Below, piece by piece: positions 34,540-42,678 of a DNA stretch of 64,000 nucleotides (within the stretch, counting starts at the first letter, position 1; every line of letters starts with the position of its first letter). The DNA comes from JAZDFP01 sp043801445. Lineage in GTDB: Bacteria > Planctomycetota > MHYJ01 > JACQXL01. The position numbers and the translations under genes were made by a program. Below the pieces are notes generated by a model. The model saw only the letters and a program-made list of their open reading frames with translations. It was not told where the DNA came from and did no database searches. The stretch lies in assembly GCA_043801445.1 (NCBI GenBank), contig JAZDMB010000003.1, positions 44,477-108,476 of the forward strand. Reading direction: 5' to 3'.

Positions 34540-34611
34540 CTACCCGGCCTGGATTCGAACCAGGAATAAGAGAACCAAAATCTCTTGTGTTACCAATTAC
34601 ACCACCGGGTA
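34540..34611 (-). tRNA. tRNA-Gln (anticodon UUG)
   Basis: Folds as a complete 72-nt tRNA on the minus strand. The 7-bp acceptor stem is TACCCGG/CCGGGTA, the D-stem GTGT/ACAC, and the anticodon arm AGAGA-TTTTGGT-TCTCT with anticodon TTG. The T-arm is CCTGG-TTCGAAT-CCAGG and the discriminator base is G. CCA is not encoded. Confidence 0.95.
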
Positions 34612-34740
34612 AGAATTGAATAACAGGCCTATTTTTAATTTTTATTATCGTTTCTGTCAATAAAATTAGATATCTACAAAACAAATTAGATTAAATCATT
34701 TGAAAAGAAAATTATTTTTGCTACCTTGAATACAATTAGT

Positions 34741-35595
34741 ATGATAAATAAAAGAATTTTGTGGTTTCTTGTAGCTATAGAGATTGTAATCATCTTGGGA
34801 GTTGTAATATACTCCTCCAGGAAAATAATAAATAATAAAGTAGATTATTTGCCATCACCAATTATCATAGATGTTAACAAGGAAAAACCATTGCTTGAAT
34901 GGTTTTGTTATAGCGATGATTTATGCGATGCAGTGGTTTTAACATTTGATGATGGTCCATATCGGAGAATTAATGCTAATGAAATTATTGATCATACGGG
35001 TATTATTTTAGATATCTTAAAACGGGAAAATATTAAAGCGACTTTTTTCATTCTTGGTATACAATTGGATACAAGTATCGTTCAAATGGGGGAGACGTAT
35101 CAAAAGTATTGCGAATGGATTAAACAGATGTTTAATGAAGGACATACTGTAGCCATTCATGACCGTAATCATATTTCTTATTTTAAGCAGAATAAAAAAG
35201 TATTGGATGAATCGTTAAATTATACCGGGAAACGCATAAGGGAAATAACCGGTCAAGATGTATCGTTTTATGTTCGTTCTCCAGGTGGGAGCATCAGTTT
35301 TCAGGTCGAACAATATCTGGCGGATAATAACTATAAGCACGTTTTTTGGCATATTAATCCTGAATCCGAATTACACTTGACAACCCAGCAAATACTGAAT
35401 AATTTTATAGAAGATATAAATAAGGGTAAACGTGGTATAATTTTAATGCATGATAGAACTGCATCTGAATATTTGCAGGAACTTATCAGGTTTTTGGAAG
35501 TTAATCGGATTAGAATTGTTTCATTAGAAGAATGGGACCAAAGATACGGATTACCGGAAACCCCTCATAATAGACAACTAATAAAGTTTGATTAA
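34741..35595 (+). CDS. Membrane-anchored polysaccharide deacetylase (NodB-like)
   Basis: A 284-aa protein with one N-terminal membrane anchor (residues about 5-24) and an extracytoplasmic NodB homology domain, which removes N-acetyl groups from peptidoglycan, chitin-like or other surface glycans. Motif 1 TFDDGP is at 68-73. Motif 2 appears as VAIHDRNH, with HxxxxH replacing the usual HxxxH spacing; motif 3 is RSPGG and motif 5 IILMHD. The ATG at 34741 is chosen over a TTG at 34726; neither has a good ribosome site. Its 3' end overlaps the convergent WD40 gene by 18 bases. Confidence 0.87.
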   Translation: MINKRILWFLVAIEIVIILGVVIYSSRKIINNKVDYLPSPIIIDVNKEKPLLEWFCYSDDLCDAVVLTFDDGPYRRINANEIIDHTGIILDILKRENIKATFFILGIQLDTSIVQMGETYQKYCEWIKQMFNEGHTVAIHDRNHISYFKQNKKVLDESLNYTGKRIREITGQDVSFYVRSPGGSISFQVEQYLADNNYKHVFWHINPESELHLTTQQILNNFIEDINKGKRGIILMHDRTASEYLQELIRFLEVNRIRIVSLEEWDQRYGLPETPHNRQLIKFD

Positions 35596-36615
35596 GCCGG
35601 TTCTAAAATAGCTATTTTCTTTCTGCCACAATTTTATAAGCGTATCTCTGCTACCTGATGCAAGCCATAGACCATCCGGGCTAAAGGTAATATAACAGGC
35701 TTTATCGGCATGTCCGGTTAATGTTTGGGTTTCTTCATAGGTTTTAGTGTTCCACATTTTAATCGTTTTATCCCATCCTGAACTAGCAAGAATCTGACCA
35801 TCTGGACTATAAGCAAGACCACAAAGATTATGGGTATGCCCCAAGAGTGTTCTTATTTCTTTACCAGTTAATACATCCCAAATTTTGACCATTTTATCGT
35901 AACCTCCTGAAGCCAGAAAACGACCATCCGGAGAAAAGGTAACGAAACTTACCGTACTGGTATGACCCAAGAGAGTGTCGCGTTCAACATTTTTATATAT
36001 ATCCCATATTTTAATTGTATTATCAACACTGGCTGATGCAACGGTTTGACCATCCGGTGCAAAGGCAACACAATAAACTGTTTTCTTATGGCCACTTAGA
36101 ACATTAAATTCCTTATTAGCCGCTACATCCCATATAACAACATTATTATCACTAGCTGAGGCAAGAAACCGTCCGTCCGGACTAAAAGAAAGCGACCATA
36201 TCTGATTGTCATTCATTTCACCTAATATTTTTACTTGCTGGCCTGAAACAATATCCCAGAATCTTATAGTTTTATCTAAACAGCCTGAAACAATAAACTT
36301 ATTATCTGGGCTAAATATAACAGAGGTGATATATCCTTGATGTTCTTTAAATGTCTGAATCTCTTCGCCGGTAGATACATCCCAGACTTTAACAGTATAA
36401 CTAGCAGAAGCAAGAAGTTTGCTATCCGGGCTAAAATTCACGCAATTAACACACCGATTATGACCGCTTAAACTTTTTATTTCTTGCCATTTCGCTTGTG
36501 GCTGAGATGGATAATTTGTTTGGTTGGATTTAGTTGTACAACTAAATATGAAATTAAGAAAAAGCGTTAAGAATAAAATAAATCTTATACTAATAGGTAA
36601 ACCTATTTTATTCAT
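35578..36615 (-). CDS. WD40-repeat lipoprotein
   Basis: A 345-aa predicted lipoprotein. The signal segment IRFILFLTLFLNFIFSC gives a lipobox Cys near residue 26, followed by seven WD40 repeats that should close a beta-propeller. A typical repeat is LSGHKKTVYCVAFAPDGQTV followed by ASASVDNTIKIWD. I start it at ATG 36615; the longer frame from 36723 runs back into the kelch-like gene. Secreted WD40 propellers serve as protein-binding platforms. It ends the minus-strand row of exported propeller and solenoid proteins and may be co-transcribed with the kelch-like gene 22 bases upstream. Confidence 0.88.
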   Translation of the reverse strand: MNKIGLPISIRFILFLTLFLNFIFSCTTKSNQTNYPSQPQAKWQEIKSLSGHNRCVNCVNFSPDSKLLASASYTVKVWDVSTGEEIQTFKEHQGYITSVIFSPDNKFIVSGCLDKTIRFWDIVSGQQVKILGEMNDNQIWSLSFSPDGRFLASASDNNVVIWDVAANKEFNVLSGHKKTVYCVAFAPDGQTVASASVDNTIKIWDIYKNVERDTLLGHTSTVSFVTFSPDGRFLASGGYDKMVKIWDVLTGKEIRTLLGHTHNLCGLAYSPDGQILASSGWDKTIKMWNTKTYEETQTLTGHADKACYITFSPDGLWLASGSRDTLIKLWQKENSYFRTGLIKLY

Positions 36616-36637
36616 ATCTGTTAATTGAATTGGAATT

Positions 36638-37693
36638 TCAATATCCCCATTCCCATGTATCGTTGGTAGAGAAGCAGCCTGATACGCCTCCGAATAATAC
36701 AGCCTTACGCCGAATTGAATCATATACTAAAGTATGCCCCCATACAGGCATTGGTTTATTCTCCGGTGATTTTAGTAACCAATCTGTTCCGTCATACTCC
36801 CAAGTCTCATCCTGACCCATTAATACCATTATATCTCTGACAGGGTCATATGCCATAGCATGAGAACATTTTGCCGAGTTATTGGCCGGTGATTTTATTA
36901 ATGTCCAGTCTGTGCCATCCCATGACCATAGTTCAGTACTCCAGCCAAATCCCCTGTAAAACAAGATTTTATGTCTTTTAGAATCATATGCCATAGCGGT
37001 GCCCCATTGTGCCAATGGCTTATGAACCGGTGTTTTCAATATCCAATCAGTTCCGTCCCATTCCCATGTTTCATCGCTAAAACCACCGCCATTAATTTCT
37101 CCCCCGAATAATACGGTTTTATGCCGTCCGGCATCATATGCCATAGCTACAGCTCGTCGGCCAGATGGTTTATGAACTGGTGTTTTTAAATTCCAATCAG
37201 TTCCGTCCCATTCCCATGTTTCATCAGAGTGAATAAGTTCATAACTGTCTGTATTATTCCCACCTAGTCCTCCGAATAATACGATTTTACCTCTATCAGA
37301 ATCATATACCATTGAATGACCATATCGAGGTGATGGTTTATGAGTCGGAGATTTTATTATCCACTGTGTTCCCTCTCTTTCCCATGTTTCATCGTTCAAT
37401 TCAGAACCACCGAATAATACGATTCTGTTGCGGAAAGAATCATATGCCATCGCGTGGCCATATCGTGTTGATGGTTTATTATCTGATGGGACCAATATCC
37501 AATTTAAATCAATCTGAGATGATGGTAAAGCTAAAGCTTTTCCAGTGAGATATAATGACGTATTTGGCGTGTTGGAAGGAGAGGTATTATTCGTACAATT
37601 TATAACATTTAGTGTAATTATAATTAATACTAAAACAATGTATTTGAAATCATCTAACATCTTCATGATTAAAGTCATTAAATTAACCACCAT
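36638..37693 (-). CDS. Kelch-like propeller lipoprotein (paralogue 1)
   Basis: A 351-aa exported protein with a hydrophobic signal ending LNVINC (lipobox-like, Cys 33 from the first ATG). Six to seven kelch-like repeats follow, of the form KPSPRYGHSMVYDSDRGKIV then LFGG...DETWEWDGTDW, which should fold as a beta-propeller. The start is uncertain because four in-frame ATGs precede the signal peptide. Two paralogues lie at 37932-38978 and 41295-42581. Paralogue 3 carries an extra 13-14 residues in its signal region that this one lacks. Function probably adhesion or complex assembly at the cell surface. Confidence 0.82.
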   Translation of the reverse strand: MVVNLMTLIMKMLDDFKYIVLVLIIITLNVINCTNNTSPSNTPNTSLYLTGKALALPSSQIDLNWILVPSDNKPSTRYGHAMAYDSFRNRIVLFGGSELNDETWEREGTQWIIKSPTHKPSPRYGHSMVYDSDRGKIVLFGGLGGNNTDSYELIHSDETWEWDGTDWNLKTPVHKPSGRRAVAMAYDAGRHKTVLFGGEINGGGFSDETWEWDGTDWILKTPVHKPLAQWGTAMAYDSKRHKILFYRGFGWSTELWSWDGTDWTLIKSPANNSAKCSHAMAYDPVRDIMVLMGQDETWEYDGTDWLLKSPENKPMPVWGHTLVYDSIRRKAVLFGGVSGCFSTNDTWEWGY

Positions 37694-37710
37694 GATTCAT
37701 GAATTTTAGT

Positions 37711-37731
37711 CAACGACTATAAAGGTCGTTG
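37711..37731. terminator. Hairpin between kelch-like genes
   Basis: CAACGAC-loop-GTCGTTG, a 7-bp stem in the 238-base gap 37694-37931. TTTTTT follows ten bases later on the plus strand; on the minus strand it precedes TTTTA only weakly. A second inverted repeat, ATTAGGTAA/TTACCTAAA, flanks a long T/A run at about 37852-37890 and could end the transcript of the gene at 37932. No gene is seen in the gap. Confidence 0.4.
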
Positions 37732-37931
37732 ATTACCGATTTTTTGGTAGACAACGAGTTTTATCCTCGATGACATACTGGTGCTATTTTAATCGTCGTA
37801 TGAATAATGTAAGTTAAAGTAGATTTTTTGCTTGAGAAATTTACTGAAGTATTTTAGGTAATAAAATTTAGTTTTTTTTTACCTAATATCGTTAATGTAA
37901 CTATTATACTACAGTTACTTAAATTGTAATT

Positions 37932-38978
37932 TTAATATCCCCATTCCCATGTATCATTAGTAGGATAGCAACCGGCTATTCCTCCGAATATTACAACTTT
38001 ACGTCGAACGGAATCATATACTAAAGTATGTGCATATAGAGACGGTCTATTCTCTGTAGATTGCTGTATCCAATTTGCGCCGTCATACTCCCACACCTCA
38101 TCCTGAGTTAGTTCTACCATTCTATCTCTGACAGTGTCATATGTCATAGTATGCAAGCAGCATTTTTGTGAGCCATTAGCCGGTGATTTTATTAACGTCC
38201 AATCTGTGCCATCCCATGACCACAGTTCATTAGTATAGGCAAATCCTCTGTAAAACAATATCCTATCCCTTTTAGAATCATATGCCATAGCGGTACCCCA
38301 TTGTGCCGATGGCTTATAAACCGGTGTTTTTAAAGTCCAATCCGTTCCATCCCATTCCCATGTTTCATCACTAATAGAAGTTTCAGTTTCTCCTCCGAAT
38401 AATACTGTTTTATGCCGTCCGGAATCATATGCCATAGCCATAGCTCGTCGGCCAGATGGCTTATGAACCGGTGTTTTTAAAGTCCAATCCGTTCCATCCC
38501 ATTCCCATGTTTCATCAGAGTGAATAAGTTCATAGCTGTTTATACTATTTTCACTCAGTCCCCCGAATAATACGACTTTACCTCTATCAGAATCATATAC
38601 CATTGAATGAACATATCGAGGTGATGGTTTATGAGTCGGAGATTTTAGTATCCACTGTGTTCCCTCTCTTTCCCATGTTTCATTGTTCAATTCGGAACCA
38701 CCGAATAATACGATTTTGTTGCGGGTAGAATCATATGTCATCGCATGACCAAACCGTGGCGATGGTTTATTATCTGATGGGACCAAAGTCCAAGAAAGAG
38801 CCGTGTCATTAGAATATTTAGAGTAACTATTCTGAGATGACGATACAGCTTTGTCTGATAGTTTCAAATCAGTAGCAGAAACAGGCATATTATTACTGCA
38901 AGATATGTAAGTAAAAGCTATGATTATCAAGAATAATACCATGTGTATTATTATTCCCATATTAGTTAATTTCACCAT
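37932..38978 (-). CDS. Kelch-like propeller lipoprotein (paralogue 2)
   Basis: A 348-aa exported protein. The signal peptide ends AFTYISC (Cys 27), then kelch-like repeats (YDSGRHKTVLFGGE, DETWEWDGTDWTLKTP) closely matching paralogue 1 over the whole length. AAGGAGGG precedes the ATG, and only 31 bases separate it from the HEAT-protein gene upstream, so it is very likely in that gene's transcript and under the same ECF-type promoter (41248-41279). Each repeat ends in a Trp-rich turn suited to protein or glycan contacts. Confidence 0.83.
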   Translation of the reverse strand: MVKLTNMGIIIHMVLFLIIIAFTYISCSNNMPVSATDLKLSDKAVSSSQNSYSKYSNDTALSWTLVPSDNKPSPRFGHAMTYDSTRNKIVLFGGSELNNETWEREGTQWILKSPTHKPSPRYVHSMVYDSDRGKVVLFGGLSENSINSYELIHSDETWEWDGTDWTLKTPVHKPSGRRAMAMAYDSGRHKTVLFGGETETSISDETWEWDGTDWTLKTPVYKPSAQWGTAMAYDSKRDRILFYRGFAYTNELWSWDGTDWTLIKSPANGSQKCCLHTMTYDTVRDRMVELTQDEVWEYDGANWIQQSTENRPSLYAHTLVYDSVRRKVVIFGGIAGCYPTNDTWEWGY

Positions 38979-39009
38979 AAAATAACCCTCCTTATTAAAG
39001 TTTAATTAA

Positions 39010-41112
39010 TTACCATACCGGTATTAGCATAATATGGTTCATGATTATCATCGGTATATCAATATTATTCTCTGTTATCTTGTTAAGTGGGCTTATATTA
39101 CTTCCATCCAGCAAGAATCCAAGCCCTGCAATCGTCTCAAAGCGAACATAAGTATTATTATCTTTATATGCTTCAACAAATGCCAGAACCGATTCCTTTT
39201 TACCTACTAATCCAAGCGTATGTAAAGTGTACGATCTCAGAAGAATATTCTTTGGTTGCTTAAGATTAAGATGTTGAGTTAATTTAGGTAATACAATTTC
39301 GTCTCTTTTACCTAACAGCGTTAAGGCGACTGCTAAATTGGTATGATAGGGGAGTAAAGCACTGTCTTCTTCTATTTTATCCCATATTTTTTGTAGAACC
39401 TCAACAGCTTTCTGGTCTTGAATCATTCCTAAAGACAAAATAAGATAAGGCGCAAGAACAACATTATATAAACCTTCTTTAGTATAGAGCATGTCAACTA
39501 TTGTTTGAACAGATTCATTATCTTTAAGTAAACCCAATCCAATTGCCGCAGCCGCTTTAAGCAAGCTTCTTGATTTTTTATCGCTCAGCAATTTTCTTAA
39601 ATCAGCTTTGGCTTTGTCGTTACCGGTTAATGCTAAGGCAAGTAACATCAATCCGTCATTTTCATTAGATGAATTTTTCTTAAATGCCTCAGAGATAAGG
39701 TCATAAGATTTAGCATCTTTAGTTTGAGCTAACGAAATAGCGGCTTCACCCCGAAGAATTGCATTTTTATGCGTCAGGAATGGCAGGATAGAATCCTTTG
39801 CATCCGAACCGATCAATCCTAATGCGATTACTACTGCTGATAGGACATCGGTATCCCTTTCACTGGCTGGTGTAGACCTTTTTAATTCATTCAATGCTTC
39901 TTTAGTTCCTATTCGGCCTAATCCTAAAGCCGCATATGCTCTGACTACCTGTTGTTCTTTTCTACCATCACTTCCATTAAGTAGTTTTCCTAAAATGGGT
40001 ACTGCTGAAGTATCTTTGAGATTACTTAATGAAAGGCAGGCACAGGATTTTACTTCAGTATCATCCTGGTCAGTCAGTATTTTCCTCATTATTTTAGGTA
40101 ATTCAGGGTCATTCGTTATATTACCCATGGCCAGAATTGCATAACAACGTCTTAATGGTGGTGTAGTTTTATTCTGTGCTACCTCCTTTATAAGAGCGAC
40201 AAAAGAGTTATCACCTGACAAACTTGACCCTAATAAAATATTATTTGTTACAAAATATCTTGTTTCTGTTCCATTAGCCTTCTTGAGGGTTTCTATTACT
40301 CTAATTGAAACAGGGTTTTTAGTATTAATGGTTTTACCGAGTGCGACTGCCGCACGCATTGCGATATGATGGTTTTTATCAGATATTGCCTGATCCAAGA
40401 TTTTAAGAGCTTCCTCATAACCCGGATAGATTGTTATTGATGTGGAACCGCTGTCACTAACAACTTTTGCCCATTCAATTGATTGTCTGAAAGAAAGATA
40501 ATTATCGCGATTTCTGGTCCACCAGACTTCCCATGATTCCACTACGCCTAACAACGATGCGGTACCTGCTTTTAAACTTCTGATAAGAGGCATTAATCCT
40601 CCACTTAAACTTGGGCGTGATACAGCTTGTGCTACTGGACTTTTTACTGTTAGTCCTGGAGTAGGAGATGGAGTAATCGTTGGTTGCGTTGGTGCCGTCG
40701 GTTGTTCTGGCGTTGGTCCTGTTGGATTCGGTTGAGTTGTAGGTGGCGGCGGAGTTGCTGGTGGTGTTGGTGTAGGTGGTGTTGGCGTAGGTGGTTCTGG
40801 TGGCGTAGGTGGCGTTGGTGTAGGTGGCGTTGGTGTAGGTGGTTCTGGTTTAGGTGGTTCTGGTGTTGGTGGTTCTGGTGTCGGTGGCTTAGGTGGTTCC
40901 GGTGTCGGTGGTTTAGGTGGTTCCGGTGATGGTGGTGCTTCCGCTGGTGGTTTTGGTGGTTGTGGCGGTGGTGGTGGCGGCGGCGGCGGTGGTTGAGGCG
41001 GTGGTGTTCCTCCACAACAGCTTCTAAGATGCTGGACATCTGACGCTAATAAAAATAAACCGATTAGTAAAAGTATTCCAACTATGATCAATTTAATATG
41101 TTTCATATTCAT
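39010..41112 (-). CDS. Exported Pro-rich/HEAT-repeat protein (paralogue HEAT4)
   Basis: A 700-aa protein. Residues 5-23 form a signal/anchor, CCGG follows, and residues 37-150 are almost pure Pro/Glu/Thr/Lys (PPEPPKPPTPE-type). Then comes the conserved EVWWTRNRDNYLSFR segment and about ten HEAT-like helical repeats to the C-terminus (NIDIPMIIMNHIMLIPVW). The proline track could span the periplasm or cell wall, and the solenoid should bind partner proteins. The Trp-rich segment recalls HEAT proteins of planctomycetes. An ECF-type promoter lies 140 bases upstream, and a kelch-like gene follows in the same direction. An antisense His-rich frame over the proline track is a shadow. Confidence 0.82.
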   Translation of the reverse strand: MNMKHIKLIIVGILLLIGLFLLASDVQHLRSCCGGTPPPQPPPPPPPPPPQPPKPPAEAPPSPEPPKPPTPEPPKPPTPEPPTPEPPKPEPPTPTPPTPTPPTPPEPPTPTPPTPTPPATPPPPTTQPNPTGPTPEQPTAPTQPTITPSPTPGLTVKSPVAQAVSRPSLSGGLMPLIRSLKAGTASLLGVVESWEVWWTRNRDNYLSFRQSIEWAKVVSDSGSTSITIYPGYEEALKILDQAISDKNHHIAMRAAVALGKTINTKNPVSIRVIETLKKANGTETRYFVTNNILLGSSLSGDNSFVALIKEVAQNKTTPPLRRCYAILAMGNITNDPELPKIMRKILTDQDDTEVKSCACLSLSNLKDTSAVPILGKLLNGSDGRKEQQVVRAYAALGLGRIGTKEALNELKRSTPASERDTDVLSAVVIALGLIGSDAKDSILPFLTHKNAILRGEAAISLAQTKDAKSYDLISEAFKKNSSNENDGLMLLALALTGNDKAKADLRKLLSDKKSRSLLKAAAAIGLGLLKDNESVQTIVDMLYTKEGLYNVVLAPYLILSLGMIQDQKAVEVLQKIWDKIEEDSALLPYHTNLAVALTLLGKRDEIVLPKLTQHLNLKQPKNILLRSYTLHTLGLVGKKESVLAFVEAYKDNNTYVRFETIAGLGFLLDGSNISPLNKITENNIDIPMIIMNHIMLIPVW

Positions 41113-41247
41113 TATTTCCTTTCTTTACCGTAACTGGTATTAATAGAATATATTCTATATATCAGTGTGGTTATGTCAATAATGTTTAAAAGTTATTTTA
41201 TTAACTCAGAACCCGTTATCAATATTAGTTTTGTTACCCTTTATATA

Positions 41248-41279
41248 TATGAACGTGTGAGATATACAAAAAACTGCAT
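41248..41279 (-). promoter_or_regulatory. ECF-type promoter, site 4
   Basis: Minus strand: TGCAGT followed by a T-run (-35; 41278-41273), 17 bases, then CGTTC (-10; 41255-41251) and ATATATA. Same layout as the two sites before the ECF sigma gene and the one at 44852-44883. It faces the HEAT4 gene, whose ATG is about 140 bases away. Confidence 0.68.
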
Positions 41280-41294
41280 AAGATTAAAAGATTT

Positions 41295-42581
41295 TTAATA
41301 TCCCCATTCCCATGTATCATTTGTAGGATAGCAACCGATTACTCCTCCAAATAATACCGTCTTGCATCGAGCAATATCGTATACTAAAATATGTCCCCAT
41401 ACAGGCATAGGTTTATTCTCCGGAGATTTCAGCGACCACTCTATCCCGCTATATTCCCATGTCTCATCTTGCCCTATACATACAATTCTATCTCTGGTCG
41501 AATCATATACCATAGCATGAGAACATTTTGCTGAACTATTAGCAGGTGATTTTATTAATGTCCAGTCTGTTCCATCCCACGACCAGAATTCATTAGTCCA
41601 GCCAAATCCCCTGTAAAACAAGATTCTATGTCTTTTAGAATCATATGTCATAGCGGTTCCCCATAGTCCTAATGGTTTATGAATAGGTGTTCTTAAAGTC
41701 CAATCTGTTCCATCCCACTCCCATGTCTCGTCGCTATAAACACTATCAGTTTCTCCACCGAATAACACCACCTTACCACGTCCTGAATCATATGCCATAG
41801 CAGGATAACGTCGTCCTAATGGTTTGTGATTAGGTGATTTGAGTGTCCAATCTGTTCCATCCCACTCCCATGTTTCATCAGAGCGAATATCTTTATCAGA
41901 TGAGCCAATTATTCCTCCGAATAGTACGATCTTACCCCGCCCAGAATCATATGTCATAACATGACCATATCGTCCTGATGGTTTATGATCCGGTGATTTT
42001 AATATCCACTGTGTCCCATCTCTTTCCCATGTCCCATCGCTCCAGTCAGAACCACCGAATAATACAATTTTATTCCTGGCAGAATCATATGACATCGCAT
42101 GCCCATATCGTGCTGATGGTTTATTATCTGATGGCACCAAAATCCAAGATATGGCTGTACTTAATGATACTTCATTAGAATACTTAGAGTAACCATTTGA
42201 ATTATATGCCAGAATACGATAATAATAAATCGTATCTTCTTTCAGACCGGTATCCGAATAATAATTTATGTTGGCCCCGATTTCAGCTATTTTATTATAA
42301 GCAGATATTAGGTCTGTTTTGCGTTCTATTTTGAAGTTAATTTTAGGATTAGAACTAAATATCCAGTTTAAATCAATTTGGGATGACGATACAACCTTTC
42401 CGGTAAGGTCTAATGGCGTACTCGGCGTATTAGATGGGGAGGTATTATTATTACAATTTATCCAACAGAGAGTCCCGAGGGAATCCCGACGGGGTGTGCC
42501 TGAAACACTTACTGTAATTATAATTAATCCTATTAACAATAAAACGATGTATTTTATTTTAATTAGCTCCATTTTAATCAT
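41295..42581 (-). CDS. Kelch-like propeller protein with FN3-like domain (paralogue 3)
   Basis: A 428-aa exported protein. The N-terminal hydrophobic segment (residues 10-26) is interrupted by SGTPRRDSLGTLCW before INCNNN. In paralogue 1 the hydrophobic stretch runs straight into LNVINCTNN, so 13-14 residues were inserted exactly at the lipobox, encoded by a dispersed repeat (42462-42503). A fibronectin-III-like domain (about 55-145; YYYRILAYNSNGYSKYSNE) precedes the kelch-like repeats. Whether it is still lipidated is doubtful. It lies 97 bases after the HEAT3 gene, beyond a strong hairpin. Confidence 0.82.
   Translation of the reverse strand: MIKMELIKIKYIVLLLIGLIIITVSVSGTPRRDSLGTLCWINCNNNTSPSNTPSTPLDLTGKVVSSSQIDLNWIFSSNPKINFKIERKTDLISAYNKIAEIGANINYYSDTGLKEDTIYYYRILAYNSNGYSKYSNEVSLSTAISWILVPSDNKPSARYGHAMSYDSARNKIVLFGGSDWSDGTWERDGTQWILKSPDHKPSGRYGHVMTYDSGRGKIVLFGGIIGSSDKDIRSDETWEWDGTDWTLKSPNHKPLGRRYPAMAYDSGRGKVVLFGGETDSVYSDETWEWDGTDWTLRTPIHKPLGLWGTAMTYDSKRHRILFYRGFGWTNEFWSWDGTDWTLIKSPANSSAKCSHAMVYDSTRDRIVCIGQDETWEYSGIEWSLKSPENKPMPVWGHILVYDIARCKTVLFGGVIGCYPTNDTWEWGY
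42462..42503. repeat. In-frame repeat insertion in a lipoprotein signal region
   Basis: Contains GAGTCCCGAGGGAATCCCGA followed by CGGGGTGTGCC on the plus strand. The GGAGTCCCGTAGGGACT theme recurs in gaps at about 10700, 50598-50615 and 60310. Comparison with kelch paralogue 1 (no insert between the hydrophobic stretch and INC) delimits the insertion to about 39-42 bases. Confidence 0.65.
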
Positions 42582-42606
42582 TTAATATCTCTACAATTAA
42601 AGTAAA

Positions 42607-42638
42607 GGAAGGATTCTTCCTTTCAAAAGGATCCTTCC
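42607..42638 (-). terminator. Strong hairpin after HEAT3 gene
   Basis: Arms GGAAGGATCC(TTTT) and GGAAGAATCCTTCC in minus sense form a 12-14 bp stem with one or two G-U pairs. CTTTACTTT follows. It lies 41 bases past the HEAT3 stop and 26 bases before the kelch paralogue 3 start, so it may terminate or attenuate transcription between them. Confidence 0.55.
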
Positions 42639-42678
42639 CTTATATGAAAAATTACCATTAACAGAGTTTATGCATTTA

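Noticed and set aside
34726..34740. TTG start for the polysaccharide deacetylase
   Set aside because: It adds only five residues and has no ribosome site. The ATG at 34741 directly precedes the membrane anchor.
40650..41039. His/Arg-rich ORF antisense or frame-shifted to the Pro-rich HEAT4 protein
   Set aside because: It is the other-frame reading of the CCN-rich proline track. The same artefact appears over HEAT3 (44412-44702).
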